Of a stretch of 13,178 nucleotides of DNA, positions 7,259 to 13,178 are shown one piece after another. Numbering within the stretch: position 1 is the stretch's first letter; each line of letters starts with the position of its first letter. The notes under the pieces were generated by a model. The model searched no databases, was not told the DNA's origin, and saw nothing but the letters and a program-made list of their open reading frames with translations. The DNA comes from Dictyocoela muelleri (taxonomy: Eukaryota > Microsporidia). The stretch lies in NCBI GenBank assembly GCA_016256075.1, contig SDVU01000463.1, forward strand, positions 1 through 13,178, written 5' to 3'. A program made the translations under genes and the position numbers.

Positions 7259-7320
7259 ATTGGCTCTTGTTTAGAAAAATGCCTACCTTATGGTAGGCAT
7301 CTTTCTAAACAAGCCCCAAT
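7259..7320. mobile_element. 62-bp hairpin with Merlin-like terminus (MITE-like)
   Basis: 29-base arms pair at 26 of 29 positions around a TTAT loop, with TGCCTACC and GGTAGGCA at the tip. The outer sequence of the right arm, as reverse complement GGCTTGTTTAGAAA, matches the Merlin copy 1 terminus GGCTTGTTCGGAAA at 12 of 14 bases. It looks like two Merlin ends fused with no interior. No exact target duplication was seen. Confidence 0.65.
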
Positions 7321-7395
7321 AAATTTTATATTTTTATCATTAAAAATTATATTTTTTAAAAACCATAGGGGTAGTTTAATTAATTTTTAATCCGG

Positions 7396-7422
7396 CGAAT
7401 TTTCGCCTCCGGCGAAAATTCG
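7396..7422. repeat. Perfect 12-bp-arm GC-rich hairpin
   Basis: CGAATTTTCGCC and GGCGAAAATTCG pair perfectly around a three-base loop, TCC. Like the other GC-rich hairpins, it stands alone in AT-rich DNA. Confidence 0.8.
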
Positions 7423-7727
7423 ACGATCCATTTTTTCTTAAAACAGACTGACCAATCAAACATCTTTAGCCTTAATGGCTTTATCGAAAAACCATAATAA
7501 GAATAAACTACCATGAATGTATTAGAAAGGCAGTGTCTTAAAGAAAATATAAACAGCTATTCTGATTAAATAAGATTGTTTACATCGAAGAAATGAGATA
7601 AAATCATAATGCAAAATCACACCGAGGTAGATCACAAACAGACCAGATTGGGAAATTATTATTATGGATGCGAGTACACGCCTACTAAAAGCTACGCTTA
7701 TATAGTATGAATAGATGTTCCTTCACT

Positions 7728-7914
7728 TTAATGCAGATAATTGACCAAGTTGTACAATCTAGTTTGGGTATACATAAATATGAGTGGGAAACCTACTTTT
7801 TCTTGATTATCGGCAAAATTAACATCACTCTTACATAGATCATAAATACAATTTTGTAAATCCTGAACCGGGAATACACAAACAAATCGTTGAGAGTTAA
7901 ACAATAATAAAAAA
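7728..7914 (-). pseudogene. Unassigned coding-like fragment
   Basis: A minus-strand frame is open for about 61 codons with no early ATG. It includes FVCVFPVQDLQNCIYDL, CKSDVNFADNQEKVGF and MYTQTRLYNLVNYLH before a stop at 7728-7730. The residue mix (Asp, Gln, Cys and Trp-free but varied) is more protein-like than surrounding shadow frames. I do not recognise the family; a LINE or other transposon fragment is possible, as is chance. Confidence 0.3.
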
Positions 7915-8100
7915 ATAAATTAAGACACAAAGAGGCATAATAAGCAAATATAGAGCCAAATCTTCCGAAATATTTATTTTAACAAACCTTCAAAAGATGT
8001 TGTTATTGAGGATATGTTAACTCTATTGTAAATTTGTTAAATCTATTTTTATTTTTCTATTATTTGAATTTTCAATTTTTCATTTTTTCTAATTTGCATA

Positions 8101-8214
8101 ATAAGGAGATAATGCTTTCAGGAGGCATTATCTCTTTATGATCCAAAATTTCTAGGTGTATGGTAAAAAAAATTTTTCATACTTTTGTGAGGTTTTTCCT
8201 CCATTTTTAGGAGG
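8101..8214. repeat. Cluster of hairpins
   Basis: The first (8101-8139) has 15-base arms, ATAAGGAGATAATGC and GCATTATCTCTTTAT, pairing at 14 of 15 with loop TTTCAGGAG. The second (8158-8182) pairs GTATG with CATAC around an A-then-T run. The third (8198-8214) pairs CCTCC with GGAGG. CTCC/GGAG motifs recur in the first and third. Function unknown. Confidence 0.65.
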
Positions 8215-8600
8215 CAAATCCAAAAAAAAAATATGGGAGGGAAATGGAGTGTGTAAAAAATAAAATATTAAAAACTTAAATATTTTAAATATTTTAAATT
8301 TCAAGAATAAGAAATTTATATGTTTTATTTAAAAAAAATATTTTTTTTATTTATATTTTAGTGACTTTTCATTGCCTTTTCTTTTAAAAAGAGAATAAAC
8401 GACAATTAAAAAACTTATTTAATGAATTTAAAGACATTTTTAAATTTTGGATTTTTTAAAATTTATTTAGTTTTAATTAATATCTTAAAACTGCTGATTG
8501 TCAGAAAGTGGCGAAAAGGTGGACTACATCGGGCTCATTTTAGAAAGGGGACATTTAGGTTGAAGTTATTTGATGCGGGGCTTATTAGAGGTGTGTGTTT
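8215..8600. other. AT-rich stretch grading into G-rich DNA
   Basis: AT-rich to about 8500, then the plus strand becomes clearly G-rich. An open frame of 65 codons at 8422-8619 shows no recognisable motif and is probably chance, since it runs into the G-rich tandem repeat. Confidence 0.4.
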
Positions 8601-8604
8601 AATT

Positions 8605-8661
8605 GGGGGTGGGTGTTGATCTAGGGTGGGTGCTGATATGGGTTAGGTGTCGATCTGGGGT
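8605..8661 (+). repeat. G-rich 17-bp tandem repeat, three copies
   Basis: Units at 8611-8627, 8628-8644 and 8645-8661 follow the pattern GGGTGTTGATCTAGGGT. Within 8605-8630 four G runs (GGGGG, GGG, GGG, GGG) lie with short-to-moderate spacing and could form a G-quadruplex on the plus strand. Confidence 0.75.
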
Positions 8662-8710
8662 TCGGCATTTATTAATAAAAAAAATTATATTTTTATTTTT
8701 TATTATTCTT

Positions 8711-9065
8711 GTCTATGTTTCAGTGGTACATAATTATATTGTGGCTATACTTACCAGGGTTCAACACCCATTGAGGTATTTTTTATAATTATAAAAAATG
8801 TCCGCGCTAGGCGCGCGATATAATATACAGTTTATACGGTAAGTTATAGCTGATTAATACTCGATCTAATATGACAATAATGCAGGTGGCCCTCCTATAG
8901 GTGTGGTGATGAGTGTGACAACGCATCTCATAATAAGTAGAAAAATTAAAATATAAGAAATAGCATCTTTTTACGTATATACTGCCAGTCATTGTTAAAA
9001 CAAAAACACATATATATATATATATATATGGACTTATTGGTCGCTTATTAGTGAAGTATATATTC
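8711..9065 (+). mobile_element. tRNA-headed SINE-like repeat, copy 2
   Basis: The head (8711-8775) has CAGTGGTACA and a B-box-like GGTTCAACACC (8758-8768), with GTG in an anticodon-loop-like context (TTGTGGC) and a T6 run just after. At 65 bases with a mismatched acceptor it is not a good tRNA. After a 45-base spacer containing CGCGCTAGGCGCGCG comes the body (8821-9060), homologous to 6796-7030. The GGCTTCTGGGTAGC segment of copy 1 appears here as GGACTTATTGGTCGC. An internal CGTATAC has become a (TA)n run at about 9010-9029. The opposite-strand open frame across this body (8807-9094) is a by-product. Confidence 0.6.
9010..9029. repeat. (TA)n microsatellite
   Basis: About ten TA units lie inside the body of SINE-like copy 2, where copy 1 has non-repetitive sequence. 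Confidence 0.9.
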
Positions 9066-9213
9066 AAACACGATAAAAAAAAATCTAAAGACAATGAATA
9101 GAGAAGTTATCCTCATCCTGTCATATAATGAGTTCCGCTGTCCCCTTGCCTCCCAGTTTATTATTAATAATTTTAAATTTTATGTTAATTTCAATTTTTT
9201 TGAATAACTCTGT

Positions 9214-9344
9214 GGCGAGTTGACGCATTTTTAAAAAGGAGAGTTGACGCATTTAAAAAAGGTAAGTTGACGCATTTTTAAAAAGGCGAGTTTACGCATT
9301 TTAAAAAGGTGAGTAGACGCATTTTTAAAAAGGCGAGTTGACGG
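9214..9344 (+). repeat. 23-24-bp minisatellite, five copies plus a partial
   Basis: Units of the form GGCGAGTTGACGCATTTTTA followed by AAAA start at 9214, 9238, 9261, 9285 and 9308, with a partial at 9332. Alternating 24 and 23 lengths come from A/T-run changes. The core GGCGAGTTG matches the MULE-end hairpins and the hairpin at 10833. The array abuts Merlin copy 2 directly. Confidence 0.92.
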
Positions 9345-9860
9345 GATGCCGTTTAAACGAAGATGAGACATCCAAGATTGTTGAAATAGACAAATTATTG
9401 TTTTTAAAACATAAATATACTGTAGTTCGATATAGAGAATACCAGTAGGTGTTTGTAGCCATAGAAAGAGGAACACGTAACTGTATTTTAATTTCAGTAA
9501 CTGATAGATCTACAGCTACTCTTCTTCCTATGATTAGTTCACATATTCTACCAGGTACTGTACTTGTGAGTGACAAATGGGCTGCCTATAATCAGATTTC
9601 ACGGGGCCGTACTTCTACACATGAGAGTGCAAATCATAGTTTAAACTTCGTTTCCTCTGATAATCCACACGCAAAACATATAAAAACGTTTAATACAAGT
9701 TAAAAAACTCGATAACCAGTTTGGAACCATAAGTGAATACCTCGAAGGATACTTATTCGAGTTTGTGTTCAAAATAAAATATGAAAAAACTAAACGGTTT
9801 AATAACATCATATTATTACTCTCAGATCTAGAAAAGGTTTCATTAAACATGATCACATAA
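9345..9860 (+). pseudogene. Merlin/ISXO2-like transposase fragment, copy 2
   Basis: The catalytic domain of a Merlin-type transposase without its zinc ribbon. It reads CRLNEDETSKIVEID (first Asp 9389-9391) and RYREYQ, then an in-frame TAG at 9446-9448 where the family has Trp (QWVF), then VFVAIERGTRNCILISVTD, LLPMISSHILPGT, and the second Asp in LVSDKWAAY (9572-9574). ANHSLNFVS follows, then HAKHIKTF, where the family has an acidic residue in HTxTIE; here it is Lys. A frameshift near 9703 leads to SEYLEGYLFEFVFKIKYEK and a stop at 9858-9860. It has two frame breaks and a lost catalytic acid, so it is dead. Its 5' edge is the minisatellite. Similarity to copies 1 and 3 is at family level only. 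Confidence 0.85.
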
Positions 9861-9940
9861 CTTAAAATTTTTATTTATTTATTTTTTAAATTAAAATTTG
9901 TATATTCTTTGTTTTTATCAAAATAATTTTTATATTTTTT

Positions 9941-10050
9941 AGGCTGCTTATTATTTTTAAACTGCTTACTATTTTTTAGGCTGCTTATTATTTTTTAAGC
10001 CGCTCATTGTTTTTTTAGGTCGTTTAATATTTTTTTAGCTGTTTATTCAT
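9941..10050 (+). repeat. 18-20-bp minisatellite, about 5.5 copies
   Basis: Units of the type AGGCTGCTTATTATTTTTT start at about 9941, 9960, 9978, 9997, 10017 and 10037. They diverge steadily towards the right-hand end, as in an ageing array. Confidence 0.85.
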
Positions 10051-10832
10051 GAATAGCCATATATATAATCCCTTTTAATCGCAAGAATTATTGGATGCAA
10101 CTAATGTTAAAACTTACATATGACAATAATCTAAATTCATTCCGGTACATATACAATTCTTAAAAAATATTAAGAGAAAACTTAAAATTTTCAATAATTG
10201 TCCCTTTTGTCAAACTAAATTTTCTCCTACAAAACTTGCAATAATAAGAAGGATAATTTAGTCATTTTATCTTTTCCTAACATTATCGAAAAAAAACCCA
10301 CATACTAAACATAGCTTATTTGCTAAACAGTCTAAATTTCCTAATAAATTAAAAGATTCATATTGATTTATAAAAATTTTAGCGCGAAAAGATTTTATAT
10401 TTATTTCATTAGGGTGATTTTACCTTTTATTCAAAATTCAGGTATTTTCAAAATTTTATCAAATTTTTTAAAAATCCCGAATTTTAAAAAAGCGCCAATT
10501 TTGGAAATTATTGATTTTGGCGGCTTGTTTAATTTTACAATTTAATTTTAATTTAATTGACTTTTTTATCTGCCTCATGATTAAGTTCTTTTATAAAAAT
10601 GGGTGTCTTTTCTTCTTCTAATATCAATATAGATTTACAAGATCTGATATTTCTCCTATATTTGTCTATTTTATGTTCTTATTTTTATATTTTACATATT
10701 GAATTGTTTGATATAAGCAATTTCTCGTTTCTTTGACTTTTTATGTGAAAAAATTCTTTTTTTTAATGGGCTTTATAAATAATTTTTTATTTATATAATT
10801 TGACGAGTTGAATTGTTTTTAATTTTGGCAAT
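10051..10832. other. AT-rich stretch without a supportable gene
   Basis: A plus-strand frame at about 10128-10261 contains NNCPFCQTKFSPTK, a CxxC pair that may be a zinc-ribbon scrap, but it is too short to assign. The ORF at 10363-10545 has no motif. A weak inverted pair, CGCCAA and TTGGCG, lies at about 10490-10522. Confidence 0.45.
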
Positions 10833-10869
10833 TTTAGGTTAATTCGCCTATAGGCGAGTTGAACCTAAA
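10833..10869. repeat. GC-core hairpin with GCGAGTTG motif
   Basis: Arms of 18-19 bases (TTTAGGTTAATTCGCCTA and its partner) pair with one gap and one mismatch and almost no loop. The right arm contains GGCGAGTTG. It lies just beyond the last recognisable part of Merlin copy 3, much as the MULE hairpins interrupt copy 1. Confidence 0.7.
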
Positions 10870-10878
10870 CGGATTACT

Positions 10879-11414
10879 TTAAATTTTTCTAATAATTATT
10901 AATATATTCATGCGTTTTCGGTCTTTAACAACTTGTATATAACACCGCCCGACTTCTTTTTCTACAAAACCGAACAACAAATGTCTCTTCATGAAAATAT
11001 TCAGATTTATATGAGCGATTAAGGATTTATCTGCTTCAAATATCACATTATCTTTCCTAATTTTTAATTATATTTTTAAAATGATGATTCTTCCTTCAAT
11101 ATGTTTTTTAATTCAATTATCGTTGTATATGAAATTCTCAAATTTCCCAAGATATTCTTCGGAATGGTTTCACGGTAAAAATAAAAATAATCAAAAAAAA
11201 TATATTCAATTCTTTGATTTTGTAGAAAAATATTGTGGCGAATAAATATAATCATTTTGTAAGCACTTCTATAATAAAAATATTTGTCCTTGCCTTCATA
11301 TAATTTTATTTATCTTCGATATAGTGGACATATTTGGGCTGTAGGTATAATTTTAAAACGATGGAGTATTTCAGGTGCCATTTTTTCGCTCATTTTATAT
11401 AATGAAAAATTCAT
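10879..11414 (-). pseudogene. Merlin/ISXO2-like transposase, copy 3 (N-terminal two thirds)
   Basis: Minus strand, starting at an ATG at 11412-11414 (MNFSLYKMSEKMAPEILHRF). The zinc-ribbon position reads CPLYRR, stop (11310-11312), IKLYEGKDKYFYYRSAYK, then IRHNIFLQNQRI. Family members have CxxC and RCxxCKK there, so most metal-binding Cys are gone. An HTH-like part follows (NLRISYTTIIELKNILKEE). After a frameshift near 11060 the DDE start appears: NVIFEADKSLIAH with the first Asp (11029-11031), LLFGFVEKEVGRCYIQVVKD and RMNILIIIRKI before a stop at 10879-10881. The rest of the catalytic domain is missing, replaced by the hairpin at 10833-10869 and unrelated AT-rich DNA. It has about one stop, one frameshift and a large 3' loss. 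Confidence 0.8.
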
Positions 11415-12197
11415 GATTTCTATATTCGATAAATTTTTACAGTTTTCATTAAGGGTTCAAAAATAATATTTTTTAAGGTTAGGTAGGGTTCTAAAACTGA
11501 AAAAGAAAAGAGCTTAAGAAAAAGTAAAAAAATAAAGAATATGTATTTTTATTATGCACTACAATAGATGTTTATTTGGCAAGTTTATAGAACCAAATAA
11601 CCATATTGTGTTGACCTTAATACAATCAATTAAGGACCACACAAACCTTCTAGATTCATCTAAAGATACTAATTTGACGTTGCCTCCACTTGACAGGATT
11701 AAATGTGATTAAAAAGGTATAAAAAAGGGTGAATGTGCAAACCCATGGGGAAGATGATGAGAGGACATGTTCGAAAATCGCGCGAAGAGGAAGGATTAAA
11801 TAAAAGTAATTCTTATTTAAATAAATCTTTAATTGTTACCCACCTGCGATCAGGTGATGTTTTAAACAAATGCAATTTGAGCTCAAAGAAATATTTTGGT
11901 TTTTTGAAAATAGAAATAAAGAAAGAAGAAAAATCAATAAATCAAATTTCAAAAATTGACAGCAATTTTGAATGTGCATATTTTGAATACCGAAATATAA
12001 AAACGGGTCTGAAAATTACACATAGGATTAATTTGTTATCATAAATTGAGGAGCAAGATTTAATAAGTTGGAAGATAAGTTTCATAGAAGTTTAAAGGAT
12101 ATTTCGGTGGTCTGAAGAAGATAAATTAGAAGTATTAAGCCAGATCGTCGATTTAAACATTTAATTCACAATAGGTCCTTGCACAAGTTCTGACGAA

Positions 12198-12797
12198 ATG
12201 ATCGATAGAATTATGAATCTTAAGTATAACTATAATACTAGTTACAAGTATCAATCGAAACTCTCTCTTATCAAACAGAATAATTACAATACTATCCGTG
12301 CGTACTTGAAGGAAGTCAAGCTTACAGTGAATGAGTTGGGTGCATGTAATAACTGGAATGAGCACGTAATACAAACTAAAACAGAGGAATGTTTTTTCAA
12401 TGGCTTAGATGATATTGTTAAATTCGAAATCACAAAATTTCCTCATACCAACTTTCAATTCATATTAGAGTCACTCATTAGGATAGAAACCTTTATAATG
12501 GAACGGCTAGATAATACATCTTATATAAATACAGGAAACAATTTCGAAAATCGTATAAATATCCGCCAAAATCATAAGTCAAAAGAAGAATTTAGGAAAT
12601 ATGAATCCAAACAGTGTAAAAAACAAAAATTTTGTCAACATCACAAAACTAACTCACATTCAAATGAAGAATGTAGGTTTTTGAATAAGAAAAATGATAA
12701 CCGTAAAAATAAAACATATGCTTTGCGAGAACAAAATGTTATGCCGAAGGTTATTGAGATCCCCATGAAGGTCGAAAATAAAAATTTAACTGCGTGA
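12198..12797 (+). pseudogene. Fossil gag segment with zinc knuckle
   Basis: About 199 codons of gag from the Ty3/gypsy fossil, open in one frame. The first half (about residues 30-105) resembles the capsid region of Ty3-type gag, with YLKEVKLTVNELG and FFNGLDDIVKFEI. A basic, Asn/Lys-rich tail follows. A knuckle near residues 143-160 reads KFCQHHKTNSHSNEECR, that is CxxHxxxxHxxxxC, a variant common in Ty3/gypsy gags. Gag would form the particle and bind element RNA. The true beginning of gag lies further left, and the copy as a whole is not intact. Confidence 0.75.
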
Positions 12798-12917
12798 TTG
12801 ATACGGGCTCTGTAGAAAATTACATACCCGAAACCCTTCTTGAAAAAATTCCAATTGAACCTATTCAATTAGAAAACATTAAAAAGGTTAGAATTGCAGG
12901 CGGCGATATAATATGTG
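12794..12917 (+). pseudogene. Fossil retroviral-type aspartic protease, start only
   Basis: The frame right after gag carries the active-site motif IDTGSVENYI and then VRIAGGDII, as expected for a Ty3/gypsy protease, and stops matching at the GC-rich insertion near 12915-12918. In intact relatives it would cleave the Gag-Pol polyprotein. Only about 40 codons remain recognisable. Confidence 0.75.
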
Positions 12918-13042
12918 GCACGCGCAGCGCGCCACCCGCGCCATTAGCGCCACTTTTTTTTATTAAAGAAAAGTGTCACAATGAAGCTCGAACCCGCTAA
13001 AATTGCCTAAAATTATTATCTGTACCACTGGACTACAGAACC
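12918..13042 (-). mobile_element. tRNA-headed SINE-like insertion in the gypsy fossil
   Basis: On the minus strand the head begins GGTTCTGTAGTCCAGTGG (A box) and has GCGGGTTCGAGCTTC (B-box-like, 12983-12997) 36 bases after CAGTGG. The other two heads have 37-39. CAGTGGTACA is identical to the head at 8711. Behind the head is a TTTT run, then a GC-rich palindromic tail; on the plus strand GTGGC, GCGC, GCGC and GCCAC occupy 12915-12935. It does not fold as a tRNA. Its left limit is set by where protease coding stops and is approximate. Confidence 0.5.
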
Positions 13043-13178
13043 TAAAATAATAAATTATAACCAATATAAATATTTTTTATTAATGAATATAAAGATTTCG
13101 TGTCAAATTCATATTTAAGTAAAATAAATAAGATACTATAAGTAAAATTTTTCTAATAATCGAGAAATGTTAGTTCTC
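13043..13178. other. AT-rich end of window, nothing recognised
   Basis: No continuation of the retrotransposon and no other motif was recognised before the window ends. Confidence 0.5.

Larger units (their letters stand above)
7321..8100. other. Intergenic stretch with a perfect hairpin and one coding-like fragment
   Basis: The hairpin at 7396-7422 and the minus-strand fragment at 7728-7914 are listed separately. The remainder is moderately AT-rich with no gene or tandem repeat that I can support. Confidence 0.5.
11554..12917 (+). mobile_element. Ty3/gypsy LTR-retrotransposon fossil (gag and start of protease)
   Basis: A broken partial copy. From left to right are a gag-like coding zone, a gag segment with a retroviral-type zinc knuckle (12198-12797), and the beginning of an aspartic protease (12794-12917). 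Reverse transcriptase, RNase H and integrase are absent from the window. I recognised no LTRs or primer-binding site. The left limit is uncertain: coding-like sequence is visible from about 11554, but its relation to gag is an inference. The copy has several breaks (about three or more) and is cut at its right side by a tRNA-headed insertion. A still-open 199-codon stretch suggests an intermediate age, younger than the Merlin copies. Confidence 0.7.

Noticed and set aside
8711-8775. tRNA-His(GTG) gene
   Set aside because: A GTG sits in a plausible loop, but the sequence is too short, the acceptor and T stems have mismatches, and its neighbourhood matches the SINE-like copy at 6664.
8807-9094. 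95-residue protein on the minus strand
   Set aside because: It lies antisense over the body of the SINE-like repeat, includes the (TA)n run, and copy 1 of the body has no matching open frame.
9231-9576. Minus-strand proteins opposite Merlin copy 2
   Set aside because: They are antisense shadows of the minisatellite and the transposase on the plus strand.
10363-10545. 60-residue plus-strand protein
   Set aside because: Low-complexity Phe/Ile/Lys composition and no recognisable motif; probably a chance frame.
11415-11732. LTR or primer-binding site left of the gypsy fossil
   Set aside because: No repeated terminal sequence and no tRNA-complementary site could be recognised within the window.
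8809-12914. Shared GCGATATAATAT at 8815 and 12903
   Set aside because: One copy lies in recognisable protease coding sequence, so the match is probably chance in AT-rich DNA.

Overview
This window is AT-rich (by eye roughly three-quarters A+T) eukaryotic DNA made almost entirely of decayed mobile elements and repeats. I found no host protein-coding gene that I would defend. Three broken Merlin-type (IS1595/ISXO2-like) transposases, a MULE transposase with a FLYWCH zinc finger, a Ty3/gypsy fossil, tRNA-derived SINE-like repeats and many small hairpins in AT-rich DNA fit a transposon-rich microsporidian genome. An AT-rich arthropod or other protist remains possible. The assignment is an inference from element content; no rRNA, tRNA or housekeeping gene is present to anchor it.

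Layout. Positions 1-1200 are non-coding, with one copy of an 87-88 bp repeat and one short inverted repeat. Positions 1201-5207 hold a nested structure. The outer layer is a Merlin-type transposon (1210-5198, transposase on the minus strand) flanked by an exact 9-bp duplication and bearing related terminal repeats. Its transposase is split into an N-terminal zinc-ribbon piece (4682-4867) and a C-terminal DDE piece (1433-2055). Between them sits a MULE (about 2056-4681, plus strand) whose two ends carry related GC-rich hairpins. Inside the MULE's 3' part lies a further element (about 3475-4350) with inverted ends and a 20-bp minisatellite. A 187-bp foldback element with an 8-bp duplication sits in the Merlin 5' leader (4907-5093).

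Positions 5208-6660 are nearly featureless apart from a 71-bp hairpin and the second 88-bp repeat. Positions 6664-9065 contain two copies of a tRNA-headed, SINE-like repeat. Between them are a 32-bp tandem repeat, a 62-bp hairpin sharing the Merlin terminus, a cluster of hairpins and a G-rich 17-bp repeat. Positions 9214-11414 hold a 24-bp minisatellite abutting a second Merlin transposase fragment (plus strand), a second minisatellite, and a third Merlin copy (minus strand). Positions 11554-12917 are a broken Ty3/gypsy fossil (gag and the start of protease), cut by a tRNA-headed insertion at about 12918-13042.

Nothing here looks like a working operon or defence system. The most interesting features are the resolved nesting order, a family of small GC-rich hairpins and arrays sharing the core GCGAGTTG, and the tRNA-headed repeat family.
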